From Glycomyces fuscus (GTDB taxonomy: Bacteria > Actinomycetota > Actinomycetes > Streptosporangiales > Streptosporangiaceae): a DNA stretch of 64,000 nt. Location of the stretch: positions 124,001-188,000 of the forward strand of contig NYMS01000048.1 in assembly GCA_002529455.1 (NCBI GenBank), given 5' to 3'. Below the pieces are notes generated by a model that saw only the letters and a list, made by a program, of their open reading frames with translations, had not been told where the DNA came from and ran no database searches. This document shows positions 26,588 through 34,537 of the stretch, piece by piece (position 1 is the first letter of the stretch; each line of letters begins with the position of its first letter). The position numbers and the translations under genes are program-made.

Positions 26588-28627
26588 CTACTGCTTGGCG
26601 AGGGCGGAGGCGGGCAGCTGGTCCACGCCCAGCGAGCGGGCGGTGCCGAGCAGGCCGTCGAGCTTGTCGGCCTGCGGTCCGCCCGCGCCGATCAGCTTGA
26701 GCAGCAGCGCGGAGACGGTGAGGTTCTTGACGTCCTCGGTGTCCACCGAGCTCAGCACCCTGCGCATGTCCGCGGCGAAGTCCCCCTCGCCGTTGAGCCA
26801 GTTGCCGCCCAGCGCCTGCACGGTCTGCGAGCTGCCGACGAACCCGTCCACGGCCTTGCCCAGGCCGATGGAGTTGACCATGCGGTCGAAGAAGGCGCCG
26901 TCGCCGCCGACGATGTTGATGTCGGCGTTCTCCAGGCCGGTGGCCAGCACGGTGGCCTGGGCCTCGGCGACCTGGCGGTGCACGTCGATCCCGGCCAGGC
27001 GGATCTCCTTCTCGGCCTCCAGGCGCAGGCGGTACTCCTCGTGCTCGCGGCTGACCTGGTCCAGGGCGGCCATGGCCTCGGCCTTGTCGGTGAGACCGGC
27101 GGCCTCGGCGCGCAGCTTCTGCTCCACGGCCTCGGCCTCGACGCGGGCCTTCTCGCCGGCCACGGCGGCCTCGGCGCGGCCGACCTTCTCGATGGCCTCG
27201 GCGTCCTGCTGGCGGACCTGCACCTCGGCCAGGCCGGTCGCGGCGGCCTCGGCCTGGATCCCCTCGGCGAGGCGGATCTTGGCGCGGGTGTCGAGCTCGG
27301 CGGCCTGCTGGCGGGCCTCGGCCAGGGTGAGCTCCTCCGCGGCCCTGTGCTTGGCGGCGGCCTCCGCGGCCTCGGCGGCCTTGATGTCCTTGACCAGGTT
27401 CTCCTGGGCCTCGGCCTCGGCCTGGATGATGACGGCCTGGCGGGTGCGCTCGGCCTCCTCGACGGCGCGCAGGCGCTTGATGGCCTCCTCCTGCTCGGCC
27501 ACGGTGCGGTCCACGGCGATCCGCTCGCGGACGACGTCGGCGACCTCGCGCTTCTCGGCCTCGACCTCCTTGTCCTTGGCGATGCGGCTCAGCTCGGTCT
27601 CGCGCTCGCGCCCGATGACCTCCAGCAGGCGGTCCTTCTCGATGCGCTCGCTCTCGATGGCGATGACGCGCTCGCGGTTCTTCTCGGCGACCGCGATCTC
27701 GCGCTGCTGGTTCTGGTGCTGGACGCCCAGCGCCTCGGAGGTGCGGATGTTGGCGGTCTCGGCCTTGAGCCGCTCCTCGGCCTGCACGCGGGCGGTCTCG
27801 GCCTCCTCGCGGGCGCGGATGATCTCGATCTCGCGCTTGGCCTTGGCGGCGGCCTCCTCGCGGCGCTTCTCCAGCTCGGCGAGGGTCTCGGCGGTCTCGG
27901 TGTTCTGCCGGTCGAGTTCCTTGCGGCGGTCGTTCTCGAACTCGTTGGTGCGCTTGTGCTCGATCGCGGTGCGCTCGGTGATCTTGGAGATGCCCTGCGC
28001 GTCGAGGATGTTGTTGGCGTCGTGCTGGTGCAGCGGGGTCTGCTCCAGCTCGTCGATGGCGACGTCCTCCAGGCTGTAGCCGTTGAGGTCGGTGCCGATC
28101 AGGGAGATGATCGCCTGGCGGAACTGCTCGCGGTGCGTGAACAGCTCCTCGAAGTCGAACTGCTTGCCGACGGTCTTGAGGCCCTCGGAGAACTTGGAGT
28201 TGAACAGCTCCTGGAGCGTGTCCTGGTGGCTGGCGCGCTCGGTGCCGATGGACTTGGCGACCTTCTTGACGTCCTCCGCGGTCTCGTTGACACGGACGTA
28301 GAAGTACACCTTGATGTCGGCGCGGATGTTGTCCTTGCAGGTCAGCCCCTCGCGGCCGCGCCGGTCCACGGTCAGCGTCTTGAGCGAGATGTCCATGATC
28401 TCGGCCTTGTGCAGGACCGGGAGGACGATCGCGCCCGTGAAGGTGACGTGGACGTCGCGGACCTTGGAGATGATCAGCGCCTTGCCCTGCTCGACCTTGC
28501 GGAAGAGGCGGGTGACCATCAGGAGCAGGGCGATGAGGACGACGATGCCGACGGCAAGGGCGACACCGACGGTCAGGAAGGCCGCGTCCGCGGCCTCCTG
28601 GCCGTTCGCGGTAGCACTCAGCAACAC
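26588..28627 (-). CDS. Flotillin (SPFH/band 7) family protein
   Basis: This 679-residue protein has a membrane helix at residues ~16-41 ('AFLTVGVALAVGIVVLIALL'), an SPFH domain from ~45-230, a long Ala/Glu/Lys/Arg coiled coil to ~590 and a C-terminal globular tail with 'DINIVGGDGAFFDRMVNSIG'. Flotillins form membrane microdomain scaffolds. The GTG start at 28627 gives the expected short extracellular N-terminus. It lies upstream of the giant ATPase and downstream of an NfeD-like partner, the Bacillus YuaF/YuaG pairing extended by an ATPase. Confidence 0.9.
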   Translation of the reverse strand: MLLSATANGQEAADAAFLTVGVALAVGIVVLIALLLMVTRLFRKVEQGKALIISKVRDVHVTFTGAIVLPVLHKAEIMDISLKTLTVDRRGREGLTCKDNIRADIKVYFYVRVNETAEDVKKVAKSIGTERASHQDTLQELFNSKFSEGLKTVGKQFDFEELFTHREQFRQAIISLIGTDLNGYSLEDVAIDELEQTPLHQHDANNILDAQGISKITERTAIEHKRTNEFENDRRKELDRQNTETAETLAELEKRREEAAAKAKREIEIIRAREEAETARVQAEERLKAETANIRTSEALGVQHQNQQREIAVAEKNRERVIAIESERIEKDRLLEVIGRERETELSRIAKDKEVEAEKREVADVVRERIAVDRTVAEQEEAIKRLRAVEEAERTRQAVIIQAEAEAQENLVKDIKAAEAAEAAAKHRAAEELTLAEARQQAAELDTRAKIRLAEGIQAEAAATGLAEVQVRQQDAEAIEKVGRAEAAVAGEKARVEAEAVEQKLRAEAAGLTDKAEAMAALDQVSREHEEYRLRLEAEKEIRLAGIDVHRQVAEAQATVLATGLENADINIVGGDGAFFDRMVNSIGLGKAVDGFVGSSQTVQALGGNWLNGEGDFAADMRRVLSSVDTEDVKNLTVSALLLKLIGAGGPQADKLDGLLGTARSLGVDQLPASALAKQ

Positions 28628-28846
28628 GTGGGGGCTCTTTCTGCAGGGGACGTGCGTAAGCGGGGAGAGCGCGTCGGGAGCGGAGGGTACGGCGGCGGGG
28701 AACCGTCCCCCGGCGGGCTGCTCGACAGGTGTGACGCGGTGCGGTCGCGAACGGTTCCGCGTACCACCCTCCGGCCCGGCACGGGGCGGCCCGGAGCCCC
28801 GGGGAGGCGCGGCCCGGGCGCCCGCGGAGCCCGGGGGAGGTTCTGG

Positions 28847-29488
28847 TCAGCCCTGGCCGGGGTCCAGCGCGGGGTCGAAGTGGGTGACGAGGAAGACGTC
28901 CCGCTCGGCGCTGTGGTCGAAGATCAGGGCGGTGCTGCCGACCGGCAGGACCTCCTGGCCGATGGTGCGGACCGGGATGGAGATCGACGCGCCGCCCGCG
29001 GTGGTGATCTCGGCCTGGCCGAAGCCCTCGTTGGCCTCGCCGATGCGGATCGTGCAGGTGCGTCCGACCAGCTCGTTCCTGGAACCGCTGTCCCGACTGG
29101 GCAGGAAGCGCTGCACCGACATGACCAGGCCGCTGGTGACCGCCCACGCGGCCACGAGCGCGATCAGCAGGACCACCAGGCCCAGGGCGATGAGCAGGGG
29201 GGAGGAGGTGACGTGGAGGAGGCTGGTCATGATGCTTCCCATCATGCTCACGAACCAGGCGACGCAGACCAGCGAGCTCAGCGCCACGGTCACCGGGACC
29301 CGGCCCAGCCCCACGCGGTGCATCAGGGAGTTCAGGCCCGCGGCCTCGCCCGAGTCGTCCACGCTGTCGAGCGCCTCGGAGTCGGTGGCGCCGACCGCGA
29401 CGAGCAGCCAGTAGACCGCGACGACGATCAGCAGCGGGGTGAACAGCACGGTCGGGAAGCCGAAGGCGGTATCCAGGAACATCCCCAA
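28847..29488 (-). CDS. YqiJ/NfeD-like OB-fold membrane protein
   Basis: This 213-residue protein has N-terminal helices ('VLFTPLLIVVAVYWLLVAVG', 'VTVALSSLVCVAWFVSMMGS', 'LLIALGLVVLLIALVAAW') and a C-terminal ~75-residue OB-fold ('ELVGRTCTIRIGEANEGFGQ', 'ISIPVRTIGQ'). This layout is the flotillin partner of the YqiJ/YuaF group, thought to control flotillin assembly. A 219-bp gap separates it from the flotillin gene; the gap holds no clear gene. It is probably the first gene of the three-gene unit. Confidence 0.85.
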   Translation of the reverse strand: MGMFLDTAFGFPTVLFTPLLIVVAVYWLLVAVGATDSEALDSVDDSGEAAGLNSLMHRVGLGRVPVTVALSSLVCVAWFVSMMGSIMTSLLHVTSSPLLIALGLVVLLIALVAAWAVTSGLVMSVQRFLPSRDSGSRNELVGRTCTIRIGEANEGFGQAEITTAGGASISIPVRTIGQEVLPVGSTALIFDHSAERDVFLVTHFDPALDPGQG

Positions 29489-29600
29489 CCGTCACCCTTC
29501 CCCGGGTCGCGCGAACCGTGCCGGAACTCTACCGAACCGCCCGGTGCGGGGACCGGGCGGGCGTCCCCCTTGTCCGCTTGCGGCCACCGGGACGGCGGGA

Positions 29601-29630
29601 GCCCGCCCGGCGGACGGACACCGGGCGGGC
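29601..29630. terminator. 10-bp hairpin upstream of the YqiJ gene
   Basis: GCCCGCCCGG (29601-29610) pairs with 29621-29630 around a 10-nt loop. It lies between the cluster-2 ABC permease stop and the divergently placed upstream end of the flotillin unit. Confidence 0.5.
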
Positions 29631-29674
29631 GGAGCCGACGCGCAGGGGCGGCGGCGGGGGAGGGGGCACGGAAC

Positions 29675-29694
29675 GGCCCCCGGTCACGGGGGCC
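29675..29694 (-). terminator. Terminator of the cluster 2 ABC gene pair
   Basis: GGCCCCCG (29675-29682), loop GTCA, then CGGGGGCC (29687-29694): a perfect 8-bp stem with a tetraloop, 52 bp past the permease stop at 29747. Confidence 0.6.
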
Positions 29695-29746
29695 CGGGGG
29701 GAGGAAGCGCCGGGGGAGGCGGTGCCGCGTCCCCCGCGGCGGTGCG

Positions 29747-30505
29747 TCACACGTCCCTGCGCACCACGGACCAGTACCCGGCGACCAGGGCGGCCACCGT
29801 CCACGTGAGGAGGACGAGTCCTCCCGTGAGCGGCGTGAGGGCGTCGTCGCCCGCCCCTCCGGCGAACATCCGCTGACCGGCCAGGTCGGGCAGGAACCGC
29901 GCGACCTCGCGGACGCGCGGGATGGCGCTGAGGATGGTCGAGACCATGAAGAGCATCGGCACGAGGATGCCCACGGTCAGGGCGGTGCTGCGCAGCACCG
30001 CGGCCAGCCCCATCGAGAACACGCACAGCAGGACCACGTACAGCACGACGGAGGCCAGGGCGCGCAGTACCCCCTCCTCCCCGAGGGAGACGCCGAAGTC
30101 CCCCATGGCGGCCTGGGTGGCGAGGAAGGCCACGAGCACCGTGGCCGTGGACAGGACGGCCACCACCGCCGTGACGGTCAGGATCTTCGAGGTGTAGAAC
30201 ACCCCGCGCCGCGGCACGGCCACGAGCGAACCCTGGATGCTGCCGGTGGCGTACTCGCTGGTCACGGACAGGACGGAGAACACCACGAGCGCGATCAGCG
30301 CCAGCTGGATCCCGCTGTGGCCGATCGCGACCGGGTCCAGACCCGACGCCGCGGCCTCCTCCGGGCCGTCGAGCCCGCGCACGGCGAAGTAGCCGGGCAC
30401 GGCGCTCAGGACCACGCCCACCACCACGAAGGCCGCGAGGCTCCACCCCGAGGTCCGGACGGTGCGGATCTTCGCCCACTCGGACGCGACTGCCGCGGTG
30501 TTCAC
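29747..30505 (-). CDS. ABC-2 permease, probable lantibiotic immunity (LanE/G-like)
   Basis: The 252-residue integral membrane protein has about six helices and the opening 'VASEWAKIRTVRTSGWSLAAF', typical of ABC-2 permeases paired with BcrA/LanF-type ATPases. It overlaps the ATPase gene by 4 nt. It is the last gene of cluster 2. Self-protection against the two-component lantibiotic is inferred from position. Because a terminator-like hairpin separates the pair from the LanM operon, a separate role is possible. Confidence 0.75.
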   Translation of the reverse strand: MNTAAVASEWAKIRTVRTSGWSLAAFVVVGVVLSAVPGYFAVRGLDGPEEAAASGLDPVAIGHSGIQLALIALVVFSVLSVTSEYATGSIQGSLVAVPRRGVFYTSKILTVTAVVAVLSTATVLVAFLATQAAMGDFGVSLGEEGVLRALASVVLYVVLLCVFSMGLAAVLRSTALTVGILVPMLFMVSTILSAIPRVREVARFLPDLAGQRMFAGGAGDDALTPLTGGLVLLTWTVAALVAGYWSVVRRDV

Positions 30506-31413
30506 ACTGCCTCCTTCGCCCGGTACTCGACCGCGCTCGCGGTCAGCTGCATGAAGGCCTCCTCCAGGGAGGCCGACCTCGGGGTGAGCTCGTACAGGAC
30601 CACCCGGTGCTCGGCCGCGAGCTCGCCGACCATCCTGGAGGTGGTGTCGTCCACCTCCAGGGCGTCGTCCCCGCTCTCCCGCACGGTGTTGCCCTGCGCC
30701 ACGAGCAGGTCGCGCAGGCGGTCCCTGTCAGGGGTGCGGACCATGACGTAGGAGCCGGAGTTGTTGCCGACGAACTCCTCGGTCGGCAGGTCCGCGAGGA
30801 GCCTGCCCTGGCCGATGACGACCAGGTGGTCGGCGGTGAGCGCCATCTCGGCCATCAGGTGGGAGGACACCAGCACGGTGCGGCCCTCGGCGGCGAGCCG
30901 GCGCATCAGGCCGCGGATCCACTGGATGCCCTCGGGGTCCAGGCCGTTGACGGGTTCGTCGAACAGCAGCACCTCGGGGTCACCGAGCAGGGCGGCCGCG
31001 ATGCCCAGGCGCTGGCCCATGCCGAGGGACAGGCCCCTGGTCCGCCGGTCCGCCGCGTCACCGAGGCCGACGGTGTCGATGACCTCGTCGACGCGCGGGA
31101 GGGGGATCCGGTTGGACCTGGCCAGGACGACCAGGTGTCCGCGCACGGTACGGCCGGGGTGGACGCCCTTGGCGTCCAGGAGCGCGCCGACCTTGCGCAG
31201 GGGCTCCCGGTACTCCCGGTAGTGCCTGCCGTCGATGAGCACGGTGCCCGAGGTGGGGTGGTCCAGGCCGACCATGGCCCGCATGGTCGTGGACTTCCCG
31301 GCGCCGTTCGGGCCGAGGAAGCCGGTCACGTGGCCCGGCGAGACCGTGAACGACAGGTCGTCGACGGCGGTCTTGCGGCCGTACCGCTTGGTGAGCTGGC
31401 GTATCTCGATCAC
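30502..31413 (-). CDS. ABC ATP-binding protein, probable lantibiotic immunity (LanF-like)
   Basis: This 303-residue ATPase has Walker A 'GPNGAGKSTTMRA', signature 'LSLGMGQRLGIA', Walker B 'VLLFDEPVNGLDP' and 'VSSH'. The modified signature and C-terminal extension resemble BcrA/LanF ATPases that expel lantibiotics or bacitracin from the membrane. The start ATG at 31413 lies 29 bp from a strong hairpin. The partner permease follows with a 4-nt overlap. Confidence 0.85.
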   Translation of the reverse strand: MIEIRQLTKRYGRKTAVDDLSFTVSPGHVTGFLGPNGAGKSTTMRAMVGLDHPTSGTVLIDGRHYREYREPLRKVGALLDAKGVHPGRTVRGHLVVLARSNRIPLPRVDEVIDTVGLGDAADRRTRGLSLGMGQRLGIAAALLGDPEVLLFDEPVNGLDPEGIQWIRGLMRRLAAEGRTVLVSSHLMAEMALTADHLVVIGQGRLLADLPTEEFVGNNSGSYVMVRTPDRDRLRDLLVAQGNTVRESGDDALEVDDTTSRMVGELAAEHRVVLYELTPRSASLEEAFMQLTASAVEYRAKEAV

Positions 31414-31441
31414 AGAGTCCTGCTTTCTCAGGGGGCGGTGG

Positions 31442-31470
31442 GCGGGCGCCCCGGCCCGGGGGGCGCCCGC
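31442..31470 (-). terminator. Hairpin between LanM operon and immunity pair
   Basis: GCGGGCGCCCC (31442-31452) is perfectly complementary to 31460-31470 around a 7-nt loop, just past the small membrane protein stop. Confidence 0.65.
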
Positions 31471-31500
31471 GGGCCGGGAGGAGGCGTCTCCCGCGTGTGG

Positions 31501-31686
31501 TCAGGCGGCGCTCCGGTTGGCGAACCAGTAGCTCAGGGCGCCCAGGAGCAGCGTCGCGCCCAGGAGGGCGAAGGTGAGGGGGTTGTTGTCCGGCTGCTGG
31601 GCGGCGACCCCCGTGGCGGCGATACCGAGGACGAACACGGTCGCCGGGAGCCCGTAGCGCTTGCCGTCCTTCTTCTTGGCGTTCAT
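31501..31686 (-). CDS. Small two-helix membrane protein of cluster 2
   Basis: The 61-residue protein begins MNAKKKDGKRYG and has two predicted helices ('LPATVFVLGIAATGVAA' and 'LTFALLGATLLLGALSYWFA'). The ATG at 31686 is chosen because a GAAGGA site lies nine bases upstream; an ATG at 31695 abuts that site and cannot use it. It follows the second LanM by 91 bp. I do not recognise a family. An accessory immunity role, as for other tiny membrane proteins in lantibiotic operons, is possible but unproven. Confidence 0.65.
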   Translation of the reverse strand: MNAKKKDGKRYGLPATVFVLGIAATGVAAQQPDNNPLTFALLGATLLLGALSYWFANRSAA

Positions 31687-31777
31687 GTGGAGCATTCCTT
31701 CGTCTCTTCCCGTCTTCGCGGTCGGTCTTTTCCCCGATCGTCTCCCAGTTGCTTCACACGCGCTTCTCACGCGCTTC

Positions 31778-34537
31778 TCACGGGGCGAGGGCCGCGGGGA
31801 TCCGGGAGTCCTCGCCGTACGTGCCCAGGAGGAGGTCGGTGTCGCCGACGCCGGACCAGCCGAGCATGTAGCCCAGGAGCGAGGTGCGGCCAGCGGCGCC
31901 GGTGTAGAAGCCCTCCCGCCGGACCCGCGCGATGACGGCCTCCTGGTACTCGCGGGCACGGTCGACCAGGGCCGGCGCCTCCAGGGAGCGGGCGGCGGCC
32001 AGGAGGGACTGGACCACCCCGCTGGTGCCGTGGCACACCGACAGGTCGACCGGCCCCTCGCCGAGGTCGGTGGCCCGGTCGACCAGACCGGACAGGAGCC
32101 TTCCGGAGAGCCACTCCCCGCGGTCGGCGGTGACGGCGATCTCGGCGGCGGCGAGCAGCAGTCCGGCGGTGCCGTTGCACCACCCGCGGACGGGGCTGTG
32201 CTCCCCCTCCTCCACCCGCGCGCGGATCCAGTCGGCCGACTCCCGGACCAGCTCCGGGTCGCCGAGGGCGCCTCCGGCGCGGGCCGCGGCCCACCGCAGG
32301 CCGAGCTCGCCGTGGGCCAGGTCGAACCAGGGGCGGTCGCGTTCCAGCCCGACGTGGGGGACGGCCAGGTCGCGCAGCCGCAGGAGCAGCGGTACCGGGA
32401 CCGTGCCCTCGGGCTTGGCCAGCAGCGTCATCAGCACCCCTGCCGGACCGCTGACCAGGTCGGTGTCCACGGCGCCGGCGGCCGCGCGCGCGTCGATCCG
32501 GTCCACGAGGCCGGTCAGCCAGTCCTCCTCCAGGCGCTCGGGCCGGGTCATGAGCAGGGAGGCGTCGCCGGTGAACACCGATTCGGGCACCTGGACCAGG
32601 GGCGCGCCGTAGGTCGCGAGCAGGGAGTCCAGGCCCCGGTCGGCGCTCCGGTGCACCGGACGCCAGCGCCCGTCGCCGCGCGCGGCCCGCTCGAAGAAGG
32701 CGATGGTGCCGCCGAGGTCGTGGAACGACACCAGGTGGCCGGGGTTGACGGTGAAGGCGTCCCGGTCGGGTCCCGCGCCGCACAGCCAGCCCGTCTCGGG
32801 GCCGTCCCCGCCCTCGAAGGTGACCCCGATCCGGTGGATCCGCTCGGCGATCCCCTCCCACCACGAGCCGGGCGCGGGAGCGGGGCCCGTCTGCCGGAAC
32901 ACGCTGTGCTCCCACAGGCCCGCGGGGGAGTCCTCTCCCAGGACCTCGCTGAAGCACTCCTCCATGACGAACCGGTGGTAGAGGTCGCTGCGCTCGGCGT
33001 TGAGCCGCAGGCCCTCGCGGGCGTAGTCCAGCGGGCTGGTCGCGTAGGCGTCGGGGAAACTGCTCCTGGGCGTGGCCAGCTCCCTCGACGCACCCCGTGT
33101 CATGAAGTACGGGATGTTGCCGGTGGTGAGGGCCCGCAGCTCCTCCCCGCGGATGTAGTCGGCGCCCTCCCGGGGCAGGTGCTTCGGGTAGTGGCCGAGG
33201 AGGCCGAGCACGCGCTCCGCCTCCTCGGGCCGGGTCAGGTACCTCGGGTGCGTGGCCGCGTCGGCGAAGCGGCTGTAGACCATCGTGGAGCGGACGAGCA
33301 CGCGGACGGGGAGGTCGGGGTAGTCGTCCAGGACGGCCCGCAGCCCGTCGCCGCGCACCGCCCCGAGCGCGTCGAGGTAGCCCTCGATGATGTCGCCGTA
33401 GTGGTCGGTGGAGTTCAGGGGCCGGTCCCCGAGCCTGGGCAGGTTGTCCTTGTGCCGGTAGGTGACCTTCTCCCAGCGGACCTGGACGGCGTCGCTGTGC
33501 TGGTGGACGATGGCGGGGCGCTCCAGCTGCGAGGAGGCCTGCTCGCCCTGCACGCCGACCCCCGCCATGAGCACGTCGATGCGCGATCCGGGGTGCCTGT
33601 TGGGCACCAGCATCGTGGAGACCACGGACAGCTTGAGCTGGTTGCCCAGGGTGCTGGTCAGGCCGTCGGCGCCGGCGTCGGGGTTGGGGCGCACCGTGGT
33701 CTCGGTGTCGAGGACGCAGGGCGTCTCACCGTGCGCGAGGACGTTCTCGTCGTGCAGGTCGCCCGCGCCGATGGATCCGAACAGGGCGCACAGGGCGCCG
33801 AAGCGGTAGTAGTAGCGGGACGGTTGGTCGGCGGTCTCCATCGGCTCGGGGGCCACGAAGCCCTGCCATCCGTGGTCCCCGACGGTCACCGACCGGGGCA
33901 CGCACTCGAGCAGGGAGTGCCTCAGGTGGGGTTCGGCGACCCGGTACAGGTCCCGGACGAAGTCGTCGGCGACCAGGGGCCGGGGTTTGAACACGATCCG
34001 GTTGCCGTCCGCGAGGCGCAGGCCGAACACCTGCCGGTTGTCGTTGTGCGGGTCGGACCCGGTGGCGAAGACGCCGGTGACCCGCTCCTCGGTACCGACC
34101 AGGCCGTTGCTCCGCAGGGCGGGGAGGTCCTCGGCGTAGGAGGTGAACAGGTCGCTGTGCGCGTCGAGGGAGTTGGCCAGGATCGTCTCCAGCCGCTCCC
34201 GCAGGACGGGGTGCGCGTCGAGCAGGGACCCGGCCGTGCCGTCCTGCTCCAGGCGCGCGGTGAAGCGGCCCAGGGCGGCGTCGCTCTCCGTCGACATCGG
34301 CAGCCCCTCCGCCTCGCGGAAGGAGTGGAAGGCACCGATCAGGGTCCGGTACGCCTGCTCCTCGACCGTGTCGGCCAGCCCCTGCCAGACGGTGTCGAGG
34401 ATGTCCTCGACGTGTCCGGGGGAGGCGACCCCGCCGACGGGGCCGCGCAGGCGTTCGGCCACCCGCTCGCGCGGCAGGACCCGCAGGTGGAAGGGGGAGA
34501 AGGCCGGGATCATGAACTCCGGGAGCCGGGTCTTCAC
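31778..34537 (-). CDS. LanM class II lanthipeptide synthetase (cluster 2, distal)
   Basis: The 919-residue bifunctional enzyme has an N-terminal kinase-like dehydratase ('GAGDLHDENVLAHGETPCVL', 'DTETTVRPNP') and a C-terminal LanC-like cyclase with zinc ligands in 'RGWCNGTAG' (Cys ~784) and 'SVCHGTSG' (Cys/His ~833). It dehydrates Ser/Thr by phosphorylation and closes (methyl)lanthionine rings. The GTG start at 34537 forms a GTGA overlap with the transporter stop. It differs strongly from the other LanM in this cluster, which fits one LanM per peptide as in haloduracin; which peptide it takes cannot be read from sequence. Confidence 0.93.
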   Translation of the reverse strand: MKTRLPEFMIPAFSPFHLRVLPRERVAERLRGPVGGVASPGHVEDILDTVWQGLADTVEEQAYRTLIGAFHSFREAEGLPMSTESDAALGRFTARLEQDGTAGSLLDAHPVLRERLETILANSLDAHSDLFTSYAEDLPALRSNGLVGTEERVTGVFATGSDPHNDNRQVFGLRLADGNRIVFKPRPLVADDFVRDLYRVAEPHLRHSLLECVPRSVTVGDHGWQGFVAPEPMETADQPSRYYYRFGALCALFGSIGAGDLHDENVLAHGETPCVLDTETTVRPNPDAGADGLTSTLGNQLKLSVVSTMLVPNRHPGSRIDVLMAGVGVQGEQASSQLERPAIVHQHSDAVQVRWEKVTYRHKDNLPRLGDRPLNSTDHYGDIIEGYLDALGAVRGDGLRAVLDDYPDLPVRVLVRSTMVYSRFADAATHPRYLTRPEEAERVLGLLGHYPKHLPREGADYIRGEELRALTTGNIPYFMTRGASRELATPRSSFPDAYATSPLDYAREGLRLNAERSDLYHRFVMEECFSEVLGEDSPAGLWEHSVFRQTGPAPAPGSWWEGIAERIHRIGVTFEGGDGPETGWLCGAGPDRDAFTVNPGHLVSFHDLGGTIAFFERAARGDGRWRPVHRSADRGLDSLLATYGAPLVQVPESVFTGDASLLMTRPERLEEDWLTGLVDRIDARAAAGAVDTDLVSGPAGVLMTLLAKPEGTVPVPLLLRLRDLAVPHVGLERDRPWFDLAHGELGLRWAAARAGGALGDPELVRESADWIRARVEEGEHSPVRGWCNGTAGLLLAAAEIAVTADRGEWLSGRLLSGLVDRATDLGEGPVDLSVCHGTSGVVQSLLAAARSLEAPALVDRAREYQEAVIARVRREGFYTGAAGRTSLLGYMLGWSGVGDTDLLLGTYGEDSRIPAALAP

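Noticed and set aside
21802..26700. A 1632-codon open frame on the plus strand opposite the giant ATPase and flotillin end
   Set aside because: It is antisense to a gene with clear AAA+ motifs. Its translation is repetitive Val/Gly/Arg/His-rich sequence, typical of the mirror frame of high-GC coding DNA.
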